From Streptomyces sp. NRRL S-118 (GTDB lineage: Bacteria; Actinomycetota; Actinomycetes; Streptomycetales; Streptomycetaceae): a stretch of 60,732 nt of DNA. Positions 32,515 to 41,295 of this stretch are shown here, piece after piece. Under the pieces are notes generated by a model. That model did no database searches. It saw only the letters and a program-made list of their open reading frames with translations, and had not been told where the DNA came from. Where the stretch lies: assembly GCF_000716335.1 (NCBI RefSeq), contig NZ_KL591025.1, positions 380-61,111 on the forward strand. The letters are read 5' to 3'. Both the position numbers and the translations under genes were made by a program. Numbering within the stretch: the stretch's first letter is position 1; each line of letters starts with the position of its first letter.

Positions 32515-35451
32515 ATGGCGGAGCAGCGGCCTTCGCGGCAGGAGTTGACACGGCGACGGCGCCGGAGCGGGTTCGTGGGCCGGCGCGGCGAGATGAGCGT
32601 GTTCCGGGACAACCTCGCCCGTGATCCGGTGGCCGACGACTGCACGTTCCTGTTCCACGTGCGGGGACACGCGGGGGTGGGCAAGACCTCGCTGGTACGG
32701 CAGTGGGAGGCGGCCGCCCGCGAGCTGGGGTCGGCGACGGCGTACCTCGACGACGCCGCGCAGAGTCCCGTGGAAGTGATGGAGGCGGTCGGCGAGCGCC
32801 TGGGACGCCAGGGCCTGGAGCTGCGGCGGTTCGACAAACTGCTGGCGACGTTCCGGCAGCGCGCCCATGAGGCGCAGCTGGAGCTGGGCGCGCAGACGGC
32901 CGCGCAGGAGGGCGGCGCCGCTCAGCCGCCCCCGGCCTCCCTGCCGGGGCTGGTCGCCGCGCAGGTCGGGCTGACCGGCCTCGGAATGGTGCCGGTGGTG
33001 GGCGCGCTCGCCGGGGCGGTCGACCCGTCGCAGGTCGCGCTGGGTGCGGACCGGCTGCGGGCCGCCCTGGGCGCGCGGATGCGGTCCCACGACGACGTAC
33101 GTCTCGTGGTCGACCCGGTGCGCGGCCTGACGCCGGTGTTCCTGGAGGATCTGGCCGAGGCCGCGCGGCGACGGCCCTGGGTGGTCCTGTTCTTCGACGT
33201 GTACGAGCGGACCGGCCCGGTGCTGGACGAGTGGCTGCGCGACATCGCTTTCGGCGAGGTGCACGGCGCGCTGCCCGCCAACGTGCAGATCGTGCTGTCC
33301 GGTCAGGGACGTCTGGACGCCCGGTGCTGGGGCGACTGGCTCGATCTGGTCACCGAGGTGCCGCTGGAGGTGTTCACCGAGGAGGAGGCCCGGGCGCTGC
33401 TGACGGTGCAGGGGGTCATCGACGAGCAGGTCGTCGAGGTCGTCCTGCGCCTGTCGGGCCGGCTCCCCGTTCTGGTGCACACCCTCGCGCAGTCGCGCCC
33501 CGCGTCGTCCGGGTCCGTGGGCGACCCTTCGGGGACCGCCGTGGAGCGGTTCCTGAAGTGGGAGACGGAGCCGTCGCGGAGGGCCGCTGCCCTGGCGTGC
33601 GCCCTGCCGCTCCAGTTCGACGAGGACGTCTTCCGTGCCGTCGCTCCGCCGGAGGCCGCGGAGCTGTACCCGTGGGTGCGCCGGCTGGCGTTCGTCACCG
33701 ATCAGGCGGGGCGGTGCAGGTACCACGAGGTCGTGCGCTCCCCGATGCTGCGGCTCCAGCGCACCCAGTCCCCCGCCCGCTGGCGCGGTGCGCACGAATC
33801 GCTCGCGCGCACCTTCGGGGCCTGGCGGGAGCAGCGGGAGGAGAGCGTGCCGGGCCCGGGCCGCTGGGACGACGCGGCGTGGCGCGAGCACCGGTTGAAC
33901 GAGACGTACCACCGCTTGTGCGCCGATCCGCCTCGGGCCCTGCCCGAAGCGCTGGAGGCGGTCGTCCACGCCTGCGAGCAGGGCAACGGCACGGCCCGGC
34001 GCTGGGCGCAGCTGCTGGCGCAGGCCGGGACGGACACCGCGGACGGCTGCCTCGCCGGGTGGGGCGCCCGGCTGACCTCCGCGTCCCGGGACGACGGCTC
34101 TCCGGTCGTGGCCACCCTCGACGCCCTGCTCGGCCACCCGGGCCTGACCTCCGGCGGACAACTGCACGCCCGTCTCGTCCGCGGCCGGGCCCACGGGGCC
34201 GCCGGCCGGTACGAGCAGGCGCTGGCGGACTTCACCGCGGCGCTGGTCCTCGACCCGGAGTGCGAGGACGCCTTCGTGCAGCGTGCCTTCACGCACCAGC
34301 GGACGGGCAGCCCCGAGGAGGCGCTCGCCGACCTCGGTGACGCCATCCGCATCGCGCCCGGCCACGCCCGGAACCACGCGTACCGGGGGCACATCGCCGT
34401 GACGGCCGGACGTCACGACGAAGCGCTGGCCGATTTCGACCGGGCCGTCGAGCTCGACCCCGACCACGACTGGGCCCTCGTCGGCCGCGCCAGGCTGTAC
34501 AACGCGAGGGGCCGTCACCAGGAGGCGCTCGCCGATCTGAACCGCGCCCTGGCGGTGGACCCCGAGTACGCCGAGGCCCACGCGGAACGGTCGCGCTGCC
34601 GGTGGCGGCTGAAGCGGTGGGACGAGGCCGTGCGCGACATGGCCCGCGCTGCCGCGTTGGGCCCCGACTCCTCCTGGTACCGGGCCCTGCTCGCCGACCA
34701 GTTGCTGGACCTGGGGCGGCATGCGGAAGCCCTGGAGCAGGTCGGCCGGGCGCTGGCCGACGAAGCCGAGGACGGTCCCCGCAGCCGCGCCTGGCCCTAC
34801 ACGCTCCGCGCCTGGGCGCTGCACGGCCTGGGCGGCCGGGACGCCGACGCCCTCGCCGACCTGGACCGTGCGGCGGAGCTGGACGGTGCCGCGTCGATGG
34901 CGTTCGCCATGCGGGGCTGGCTGCGATGGGAAGCGGGCCGGCTCACCGAGGCGCGGCAGGACTTCGACCGTGCGCTCGCCGAGGGCCACGCGTGGCCGTG
35001 GGCGCTGCTGGGCCGTGGCGTCGTGCACGTCTACCAGCAGCGGTACGAGGCGGCTGTCGCGGACTTCGGCCGGTCCTGCGCGGTCCAGTTCGGAGTCCTC
35101 GAGCCGGAGCGTACGATCGCCCGGCCGCTCGTCGAGCTGTTACGGGAGCACCTGCCGGGCAACCGCGCCTCCATCACCGCCGCGATCCGGCTCACCGCGC
35201 TCCTGTCCCATCAGGTCCAGTGGCCGGGCCTCGTCGGCCAGGTGGGCTCCGTGCTCGCCCTGCGTCCGGGGCCCCGGCTGTTGATGGGCGGACTGGGCCT
35301 GTTGCGCCGCACCGTCGCCGCCCTGAACGACCGGCCCGAGAGCGCGGACGCGGAGCGGGCGGACTGGTCTTTGTGGCTCCTCTCCCCCCTCCTGCACGTC
35401 CTCGACCGCAGCCCTGCGGGCCGTCAACGGCTCGGTGACTCCGGGAGCTAG
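32515..35451 (+). CDS. STAND-type ATPase with TPR repeats
   Basis: A 978-residue signal-transduction ATPase. The NTPase begins SGFVGRRGEMSVFRDNL, with Walker A GHAGVGKTS (51-59) and Walker B WVVLFFDVYE. A winged-helix region follows (LACALPLQFDEDVFRAVAPP). From ~540 to ~860 run about nine TPRs, e.g. AAGRYEQALADFTAALVLDP and EEALADLGDAIRIAPGHARN. No N- or C-terminal effector or HTH is present. Codon 876 is TTA (35140-35142), so bldA dependence is likely. It ends before a strong terminator. Confidence 0.87.
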   Translation: MAEQRPSRQELTRRRRRSGFVGRRGEMSVFRDNLARDPVADDCTFLFHVRGHAGVGKTSLVRQWEAAARELGSATAYLDDAAQSPVEVMEAVGERLGRQGLELRRFDKLLATFRQRAHEAQLELGAQTAAQEGGAAQPPPASLPGLVAAQVGLTGLGMVPVVGALAGAVDPSQVALGADRLRAALGARMRSHDDVRLVVDPVRGLTPVFLEDLAEAARRRPWVVLFFDVYERTGPVLDEWLRDIAFGEVHGALPANVQIVLSGQGRLDARCWGDWLDLVTEVPLEVFTEEEARALLTVQGVIDEQVVEVVLRLSGRLPVLVHTLAQSRPASSGSVGDPSGTAVERFLKWETEPSRRAAALACALPLQFDEDVFRAVAPPEAAELYPWVRRLAFVTDQAGRCRYHEVVRSPMLRLQRTQSPARWRGAHESLARTFGAWREQREESVPGPGRWDDAAWREHRLNETYHRLCADPPRALPEALEAVVHACEQGNGTARRWAQLLAQAGTDTADGCLAGWGARLTSASRDDGSPVVATLDALLGHPGLTSGGQLHARLVRGRAHGAAGRYEQALADFTAALVLDPECEDAFVQRAFTHQRTGSPEEALADLGDAIRIAPGHARNHAYRGHIAVTAGRHDEALADFDRAVELDPDHDWALVGRARLYNARGRHQEALADLNRALAVDPEYAEAHAERSRCRWRLKRWDEAVRDMARAAALGPDSSWYRALLADQLLDLGRHAEALEQVGRALADEAEDGPRSRAWPYTLRAWALHGLGGRDADALADLDRAAELDGAASMAFAMRGWLRWEAGRLTEARQDFDRALAEGHAWPWALLGRGVVHVYQQRYEAAVADFGRSCAVQFGVLEPERTIARPLVELLREHLPGNRASITAAIRLTALLSHQVQWPGLVGQVGSVLALRPGPRLLMGGLGLLRRTVAALNDRPESADAERADWSLWLLSPLLHVLDRSPAGRQRLGDSGS

Positions 35452-35770
35452 GCCGGAGACCCGGCAGCTCTTCGGCTCCTGTCCCGCGCCAGGGGAAGGC
35501 CCCGCCGCGGGGGGTGCGGCGGGGCCTTGGCTCGGCACGGTCGGGGGGCAGCCGAGCTCGGGTCTGCATGCTGGTGCCCCGGATCCGGTCCGGCAATCCC
35601 GCCGGGCTGCGGCATGGCCGGAAAGACTCGCCTTCGGCGACCCGACCACAACACGGCGAACCCGGCTAACCCGGACGACACGACGTACAACGAGCGAACC
35701 CGGACGACATGGCGGACACGGAGCACCGTTCGGTGCCGGCGCTTGATGCGGCGTGGGGCCTGAGGCCGGT
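35452..35770. other. Convergent intergenic region
   Basis: 319 bp between the STAND-TPR gene (+) and the alcohol-dehydrogenase-like gene (-). It contains the terminator at 35496-35528; no gene is supported in the remainder. Confidence 0.6.
35496..35528. terminator. Bidirectional terminator, 13-bp stem
   Basis: AAGGCCCCGCCGC (35496-35508) and GCGGCGGGGCCTT (35516-35528) pair perfectly around a 7-nt loop. The hairpin ends in TT on one strand and begins AA on the other, suitable for both converging transcripts. Confidence 0.85.
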
Positions 35771-36943
35771 TCAGGGAGTCAGCACGACCTTGTTGCACTC
35801 GTCCTGCTTGTGCTTGAACATCTCGTAGGCCTGCGGGGCCTGCTCCAGGGGCATGTGGTGGGAGATGACGACGGACGGGTCGATCCGGCCGCTGCGGATG
35901 TGGTCCAGGAGCGGCTTCGTGTAGCGCTGGACGTGGCACTGCGCGCCGCGCAGCGTCAGGGACCGGTTCATCAGCGAACCCATCGGGAACTTGTCCAGCA
36001 GCCCGCCGTAGACGCCGACGACGGAGACCGTGCCGCCGTTGCGACAGGACAGGATCGCCTCCCGCAGGGCGTGCGGGCGTTCGGTCTCCATGTGGGTGGC
36101 CTGCTTGGCGCGGTCATAGGCGTGCACCGGACCGGTGGGGTGGTGCGCCTCCATGCCGACGGCGTCGATGCAGGCGTCCGGCCCGCGTCCGGCGGTCATG
36201 TCCCGCAGCGCCTCCAGGACGTCGGACTCCTCGTAGTTGAGCGTCTCGGCACCCGTGTGCCGCCGGAGCCGCTGGAGCCGGTAGTCGAAGCGGTCGATGG
36301 CGATGACGCGTTCCGCGCCCAGGAGGAAGGCGCTGGCGACGGCGAACTGCCCGACCGGGCCCGCGCCCCACACGGCGATGGTGTCGCCGGGCCGGATGTC
36401 GCACATCTCCGCGCCGATGTATCCGGTGGGCAGGATGTCGGAGAGGAACAGGACCTTGTCGTCGGGCAGTTCGTCCTCGATCTTGACCGGGCCGATGTCG
36501 GCGAACGGGACCCGTGCGTACTGGGCCTGGCCGCCGGGATAGCCGCCGAGCATGTGGGAGTAGCCGAAGATGGCGGCCGGGCTGTGCCCCATGACCTTCT
36601 CCGCGAGTCCCGCGTTGGGGTTGGAGTTCTCGCACACCGAGTACAGGTCGTGCTCGCAGGCCCAGCAGTGGCCGCACGCGATGGGGAAGGGGACCACGAC
36701 CCGGTCGCCCACGGCGAGGTTGGAGACGTCCTTGCCCACTTCCACGACCTCACCCATGAACTCGTGGCCCAGGATGTCGCCCTTCTTCACGGTGGGGACG
36801 TACCCGTCGTACAAGTGGAGGTCCGATCCGCAGATCGCGGTGGACGTGACCCGGACGATGGCGTCCCGGGAGTTGAGGATCCTGGGGTCGGGGACGTCGA
36901 CAACCTCGACGCTGTTGCGTCCCGTCCAGCAGGTGGCCTTCAT
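35771..36943 (-). CDS. Zinc-dependent alcohol/formaldehyde dehydrogenase
   Basis: A 390-residue medium-chain dehydrogenase of the glutathione-independent formaldehyde dehydrogenase type. The catalytic zinc site is C38 ([13 protein letters not shown]), H60 and E61 (GHEFMGEV). The structural zinc uses C90, C93, C96 and C104 ([15 protein letters not shown]). The Rossmann motif is [12 protein letters not shown], followed by [10 protein letters not shown] for NAD. The FDH-type [18 protein letters not shown] insert is present. The ATG at 36943 follows AAGGAG. It lies downstream of a SRPBCC gene on the same strand. Confidence 0.92.
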   Translation of the reverse strand: MKATCWTGRNSVEVVDVPDPRILNSRDAIVRVTSTAICGSDLHLYDGYVPTVKKGDILGHEFMGEVVEVGKDVSNLAVGDRVVVPFPIACGHCWACEHDLYSVCENSNPNAGLAEKVMGHSPAAIFGYSHMLGGYPGGQAQYARVPFADIGPVKIEDELPDDKVLFLSDILPTGYIGAEMCDIRPGDTIAVWGAGPVGQFAVASAFLLGAERVIAIDRFDYRLQRLRRHTGAETLNYEESDVLEALRDMTAGRGPDACIDAVGMEAHHPTGPVHAYDRAKQATHMETERPHALREAILSCRNGGTVSVVGVYGGLLDKFPMGSLMNRSLTLRGAQCHVQRYTKPLLDHIRSGRIDPSVVISHHMPLEQAPQAYEMFKHKQDECNKVVLTP

Positions 36944-36991
36944 GATGCTCTCTCCTTTCGGCTCGGCGCGGCGGCTGCGCACGCCGGCTCC

Positions 36992-37030
36992 GCACGTCCG
37001 GCTTCGCCCGGGCACGTCCGGCTTCGCCCG
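36992..37030. repeat. 19-bp direct repeat between SRPBCC and dehydrogenase genes
   Basis: GCACGTCCGGCTTCGCCCG occurs at 36992-37010 and again at 37012-37030, a 20-bp period. It lies in the 101-bp gap between the two genes. A partial third unit with GACTCAAGCCGG follows. Confidence 0.8.
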
Positions 37031-37044
37031 GACTCAAGCCGGAC

Positions 37045-37992
37045 TCAGGCCTTGAGCGGCTGGGCAGGGCGCTGCCTGGCGTGGCGCAGGGCGTGGGTTC
37101 CCTCGGGGCTGCCTTCCGACCGGACGACCTCGCCGGTCTCCAGGACCTGTTTGAAGCGGCGCAGACCGTCGCGTACCTGCTGCTCGGGGTGCTCGCCGAA
37201 CAGCTTGGCCACGGCGGCGCCCGCCTTGCCCGCGGGTGGCCGGTAGGAGAGGTCCACGTGCAGTTCGGTGCCGCGGTCCCCCGGGGCGTCGCTGAACCGC
37301 ACCGTCCCGGCGTTGTCCACTCCGCCGCCACGAGTGGTGGAGCGCCAGGCGATGAGCTCGTCGGGGCGGTCCTCGACGACCTCGGCATCCCATTCGACGG
37401 TGCGCTTCATCGGACCGTGCGCCTTCCAGTGCGTATGCCCGTCGTCGTACTCGACCGAGTCCAGATGCGTCATGAAGGTGGGGAGGTGGGTGAAGTCGTG
37501 CCAGTAGCGGTACACCTCGGTACGGGGCCGGTTGACGGTGACGGAGGCGTGCACCTCCAGTGGTGCCGCTTCCTTGCCGGCCGCTCCCTTGCGAGCGGCG
37601 TTCCTGTTCCGCAGGGCGCGGGACGCCGTGTAGACGTCGGCGGCCGCGATGGCGGCCACGGCGGCCGTGACGGCGGCCGCACGGACGCGGCGGCCACCGC
37701 TTCGGGAGGCGACTACCCGGCCCAGCGCGGCGAGGTCCACGGCGTCCCCGAGGACGCGGGTCCACACCAGGGGGGCGGGCCTGTCACTGCCCAGGAGCAG
37801 CACGGCGTGCGCCAGCTCGCGCACACCGACCAGCGGGACGGCGTTACGTGCGGTGGTCGAGTCGTCCACCCCCGCGAGGCGGCAGACCGCGCGGGGAGCG
37901 GTGAGCTGGGCCGCGCCCAGGCCGAGGCTCACCCAGCCCAGCAGGCGGGCCTGCCGCTCGGTGGTGGGATCGTGGTACCGGTGTCGGTTCAT
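37045..37992 (-). CDS. Membrane-anchored SRPBCC/cyclase-type protein
   Basis: A 315-residue protein. The first ~130 residues hold hydrophobic segments (LLGWVSLGLGAAQLTAPRAV, VRAAAVTAAVAAIAAADVYT). The C-terminal ~150 residues are a SRPBCC (polyketide cyclase/START-like) ligand-binding domain (VHASVTVNRPRTEVYRYWHD, then TELHVDLSYRPPAGKAGAAV). Such proteins are often next to formaldehyde dehydrogenase-like genes in actinomycetes. The ATG at 37992 follows AAGGAAG at a good distance. It is probably cotranscribed with the dehydrogenase. Confidence 0.83.
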   Translation of the reverse strand: MNRHRYHDPTTERQARLLGWVSLGLGAAQLTAPRAVCRLAGVDDSTTARNAVPLVGVRELAHAVLLLGSDRPAPLVWTRVLGDAVDLAALGRVVASRSGGRRVRAAAVTAAVAAIAAADVYTASRALRNRNAARKGAAGKEAAPLEVHASVTVNRPRTEVYRYWHDFTHLPTFMTHLDSVEYDDGHTHWKAHGPMKRTVEWDAEVVEDRPDELIAWRSTTRGGGVDNAGTVRFSDAPGDRGTELHVDLSYRPPAGKAGAAVAKLFGEHPEQQVRDGLRRFKQVLETGEVVRSEGSPEGTHALRHARQRPAQPLKA

Positions 37993-38312
37993 GGCTTCCT
38001 TCGCAATCGGCCGCACGGGAGCGCACATGCCCCGCGCGGGTGCGTCGGCTCACGTCGACGGTGTCGCCCGGGCCCCGGTGCCGCCGGTACTGCCGGTGCT
38101 CCGGAGCGGTTCGGTTGTCGTGCCGGTTGTCATGCTTGTCGCCGGCGGCCGGAACAGGAGCACGTCCGGAGCCGTCCCCGGTGTCCGCTGACGGCGACGT
38201 GTTCCGCGTAGCCGTACGGGCTGGGATGAACCCCGCCGAAAGGTAAAGAACACGCATAGCCGCGCGGGTGCCGTCCCGGGGGGACCGAGCTCGCCCCGAC
38301 CACGACCGGCGG
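37993..38312. other. Intergenic stretch left of the recombinase relic
   Basis: No supported gene. Open frames are Arg/Thr/Pro filler. Probably contains the promoter of the SRPBCC gene. Confidence 0.45.
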
Positions 38313-38536
38313 CTGCTCGATGGCGTGCAGGCCGATGCTGCGCTCGCGCAGGTCCGCGCCGAGGGTCACCAGGTGGAGCACCGAGCGGGAGAGCCGGCCG
38401 AGCCTGGCGACCTTCAACGTGTCGCCGGTGTCGACGTGGATGCGGTCGCGGTCGACATCTGCCTCAGCAGTGCGTCGATCTGATGATCAGGGTCCTGGTC
38501 GGCGGTCGGGGCCCGCGCGTAGCCGATGAACAGGTG
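38313..38536 (-). pseudogene. Decayed serine recombinase (resolvase/invertase) N-terminus
   Basis: Reading the minus strand, one frame gives FIGYARAPTADQDPDHQIDA, matching the resolvase opening YxRVSTxDQ. After a frameshift and internal deletion another frame gives DTLKVARLGRLSRSVLHLVT followed by GADLRERSIGLHAIEQ, the L-x-R-x-x-RS-x-x-HL block. The catalytic-Ser context (RVSTADQ) has become RAPTADQ, losing the serine, and the DNA-binding domain is absent. It is clearly a dead mobile-element gene. Confidence 0.72.
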
Positions 38537-38555
38537 TGCGCCCGCAGTGCACGCC

Positions 38556-38599
38556 TTGCCGGATGTTCGACGTAGAGAGCTATAGTGCTAGGCAACTAG
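38556..38599 (+). promoter_or_regulatory. Promoter and CTAG operator of the GntR-ABC operon
   Basis: -10 TATAGT (38581-38586), with a poor -35 TTGCCG (38556-38561) at 19-bp spacing. The inverted repeat CTAG-N4-CTAG (38588-38599) covers the predicted start region, 16 bp before the GTG, consistent with autorepression by the GntR protein. Confidence 0.6.
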
Positions 38600-38615
38600 A
38601 TAAATGGAGGAACCG

Positions 38616-39008
38616 GTGATTGAGTTCCACCTGAACGGCCGGTCCGGCCTGTCCCCGTACCAGCAGCTGGTCCAACAGGTTCGACATGCACTGCGCCTGG
38701 GCCTGCTGAAGGAGGGGGACCGGCTGCCGACGGTCAAAGACGTGGCGAAGCAGATGGCGGTCAACCCGAACACGGTGCTCAAGGCGTACCGCGAGCTGGA
38801 GCACGACGGCCTGGTGGCCGCCCGTCCCGGCGTCGGGACGTTCGTGACCCGGACGCTGGCCGACGGCACGCTTGCCGCGCAGGGACCGCTGCGCAAGGAC
38901 CTGCAGCGCTGGCTGACCAAGGCCCGCCTGGCCGGGCTCGACGACGAGAGCATCGAGGCGCTGTTCATGACCACGTTTCGTGAAGCCGCCGGAGAGGACG
39001 TAGCGTGA
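38616..39008 (+). CDS. YtrA-type GntR-family regulator
   Basis: A 130-residue GntR regulator with the short YtrA-type C-terminus. The winged helix is SPYQQLVQQVRHALRLGLLK to PTVKDVAKQMAVNPNTVLKA and RPGVGTFVTR. YtrA repressors control adjacent ABC transporters, usually in response to cell-envelope stress. The GTG at 38616 has GGAGG 5 nt upstream. Its stop overlaps the GTG of the ATPase gene (GTGA), so the three genes form one translationally coupled operon. Confidence 0.9.
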   Translation: MIEFHLNGRSGLSPYQQLVQQVRHALRLGLLKEGDRLPTVKDVAKQMAVNPNTVLKAYRELEHDGLVAARPGVGTFVTRTLADGTLAAQGPLRKDLQRWLTKARLAGLDDESIEALFMTTFREAAGEDVA

Positions 39009-39901
39009 GCGCCGTCTTGCGAGCCCAGGGACTGGGCAAGAGGTACAAGCAGCGCTGGGCGCTGCAGAACTGCGACCTGGACGTGCCCGCCGGCCGGGTG
39101 GTCGGCCTGGTCGGCCCCAACGGCGCCGGCAAGTCGACCCTGTTGAACCTGGCGTCCGGGATGCTGACCCCGACCGCGGGCACCATCGAGGTGTGCGGTG
39201 GCCGTCCTGCTGCGGGCGTGGAACAGCTGGCCAAGGTCGGCTTCGTCGCCCAGGACACCCCGACCTACGCGGCGCTGAGCGTCGCCGACCACCTCGAATT
39301 CGGCAAGCGCCTCAACCCGAACTGGGACGACGCCGTGGCGCACGACCGGATCCGTCGCCTCGGTCTGGACCCCGAGCAGCGGGCGGGCAAGCTGTCCGGC
39401 GGCCAGCGCGCGCAGCTCGCTCTCACCCTGGGCATCGCCAAGCGCCCGGAGCTGCTGATCCTCGACGAACCGGTCGCCGCCCTGGACCCGCTCGCCCGAC
39501 GGGAGTTCATGCAGGACCTGATGGAGGCTGTCGCCGAGCACGAGCTGAGCGTCGTGCTCTCCTCCCACCTGGTCTCCGACGTGGAGCGGACCTGCGACTA
39601 CATCATCGTCCTGGTCGATTCCCGGGTTCAGGTGGCCGGCGACATCGACGACCTGGTCGCCTGCCACCACCGGCTCACCGGACCGCGCAGGGACCCGGAC
39701 ACGCTCCCGGCCGGTCAGCACGTCATCACCGCCAGCCACACCGACCGGCAGACCACCCTCCTGGTGCGCACCGACACCGCGGTCCACGATCCGTCCTGGA
39801 CCGTGAGTCCGCTCGGTCTGGAGGACATCGTCCTGGCCTACATGACCCGGCCCGCCGATGCGGTACGCGACACCCGACCCGCACTGGAGGTACTCCGATG
39901 A
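39005..39901 (+). CDS. ABC transporter ATP-binding protein
   Basis: A 298-residue ABC ATPase: Walker A GPNGAGKST (37-45), Q-loop in GFVAQDTPTY, signature LSGGQRAQL, Walker B LLILDEPVAALDP and H-loop SSHLVSDV. A ~80-residue C-terminal extension follows. Coupled at both ends: it overlaps the GntR gene and the permease gene by 4 bp each. Confidence 0.93.
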   Translation: MSAVLRAQGLGKRYKQRWALQNCDLDVPAGRVVGLVGPNGAGKSTLLNLASGMLTPTAGTIEVCGGRPAAGVEQLAKVGFVAQDTPTYAALSVADHLEFGKRLNPNWDDAVAHDRIRRLGLDPEQRAGKLSGGQRAQLALTLGIAKRPELLILDEPVAALDPLARREFMQDLMEAVAEHELSVVLSSHLVSDVERTCDYIIVLVDSRVQVAGDIDDLVACHHRLTGPRRDPDTLPAGQHVITASHTDRQTTLLVRTDTAVHDPSWTVSPLGLEDIVLAYMTRPADAVRDTRPALEVLR

Positions 39902-40908
39902 TCTGGCTGACCTGGCGCCAGTTCCGCACCCAGGCCGCCGTGATCTTCGCCGCCGTGGCCGCCCTCGCCACCATCCTCGCGGTCACCGGCCCACAGCTGG
40001 CCGACCTCTACCGGACCGCCGGCAGCGGCCTGGTGGACCAGGTGTCCAGCTCGGACCAGACCCTCTACTACACCGGACTTCTGGTCGTGCTCGCCGTGCC
40101 GGCGGTCATCGGGATGTTCTGGGGTGCGCCGCTGATCTCCCGTGAACTCGAGACCGGCACCCACTACCTCGCGTGGAACCAGGGCGTCACCCGCACGCGC
40201 TGGCTGGCGACCAAGCTGGGCTTCGGTGCGGCGGCCTCCATGGCCGCCGCGGGGCTGACCAGCCTCGCGGTGAGCTGGTGGAGCAGCCCCATCGACCGGG
40301 CTGTCAACGGCGGCGGTGCGACGGACACGTACTTCCCGCGGCTCGACCCCGTGGCCTTCGCCGCACGGGGTGTCGTCCCCATGGCCCATGCCGCCTTCGC
40401 CTTCGTCCTGGGCGTCGCCCTCGGCCTGGTCATCCGCCGCACCCTGCCCGCGATGGCCACCACGTTCGCCCTCTACGCCGCCGTCCAGATCGTGGTGCCG
40501 ACGTGGATCCGGTCCCACCTGGCCGCCGCGGACCGGACCACCGTGCCGATCGAGCCCGACGGCGCCCCCATCAGCGTCCAGGACGAGGCCGGGCAGATCA
40601 TCGCGCACCTCGACGAGGTGCCCGGGGCCTGGGTCACCTCCCAGCAGACGCTGAACGCCGCGGGTCAGCCGGCCCCCGTGCCGTCGTCCTTCCCCGACTG
40701 CCTGCGCACCGAGTCGGGCCCGCCCACCCTGCAGCAATTCGAACGCTGTATCGCCGACCTCGGCGCCTTGGGCTACAAGCAGCAGGTGACGTACCAGCCC
40801 GCCGGGAACTTCTGGGCCCTTCAATGGGCCGAGACCGGGCTCTGTCTCGGCCTCGCCCTGGCCCTGACCGGGTTCTGCGCCTGGTGGATCCGCCGCCGAG
40901 TGACCTGA
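39898..40908 (+). CDS. ABC transporter permease
   Basis: A 336-residue membrane protein with about six hydrophobic helices (e.g. AAVIFAAVAALATILAVTG, LLVVLAVPAVIGMFWGAPLI, AFVLGVALGLVIRRTLPAMA). It has a large extracellular loop before the last helix, which contains two cysteines (SFPDCLR and FERCIADL). It partners the upstream ATPase, probably as an ABC-2-like exporter or envelope-stress transporter. ATGA overlap with the ATPase gene. Confidence 0.87.
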   Translation: MIWLTWRQFRTQAAVIFAAVAALATILAVTGPQLADLYRTAGSGLVDQVSSSDQTLYYTGLLVVLAVPAVIGMFWGAPLISRELETGTHYLAWNQGVTRTRWLATKLGFGAAASMAAAGLTSLAVSWWSSPIDRAVNGGGATDTYFPRLDPVAFAARGVVPMAHAAFAFVLGVALGLVIRRTLPAMATTFALYAAVQIVVPTWIRSHLAAADRTTVPIEPDGAPISVQDEAGQIIAHLDEVPGAWVTSQQTLNAAGQPAPVPSSFPDCLRTESGPPTLQQFERCIADLGALGYKQQVTYQPAGNFWALQWAETGLCLGLALALTGFCAWWIRRRVT

Positions 40909-41150
40909 CGGACGCCAGCTCCGGTACGGGAGCAGCCGTGAGGGGCAGCCGGGTCCCGGCCGCCCCTCACGGACTTGGCGGGGTCCTCTCACCATTCAAG
41001 ATCAAGCTCGCCGATATCGGCTGTCCCGGTGTCCCAAGGCCGGTACAGGCACCGGCCCGTCGGCACAGGGCTCACCTCGGCGCCGCCAGGGCCTGGCCGG
41101 AGGGGTCCGCCCGGTGCGGGAACGCGGCGTCGCGGGCGGCGAAGGTGGCG
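40909..41150. other. Intergenic stretch downstream of the ABC operon
   Basis: No supported gene before the transposase fragment. No convincing hairpin recognised. Confidence 0.4.
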
Positions 41151-41280
41151 TTGCCCTACACCTCAAACCAGGAGCGAACCGAGGCCCTGGCAGACTTCCT
41201 CGACACCTACAACCACCACCGCTGCCACACCGCACTCAACGGACACCCACCCATCGCCCGCGTCACGCTCGACCAGCCGT
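41151..41280 (+). pseudogene. C-terminal fragment of an IS481-type transposase
   Basis: The frame reads LPYTSNQERTEALADFLDTY followed by NHHRCHTALNGHPPIARV, the conserved C-terminal end of IS481-family DDE transposases (WxYxxxYTSxxER, F...YNxxRPHxAL). The rest of the element and its inverted repeats are absent. The fragment runs up against the convergent end of the lipase gene. Confidence 0.75.
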
Positions 41281-41295
41281 TGCCGGTGGCGCGCT

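Noticed and set aside
32380..35028. 882-codon open frame on the minus strand
   Set aside because: Antisense to the STAND-TPR gene; composition is typical of a shadow frame.
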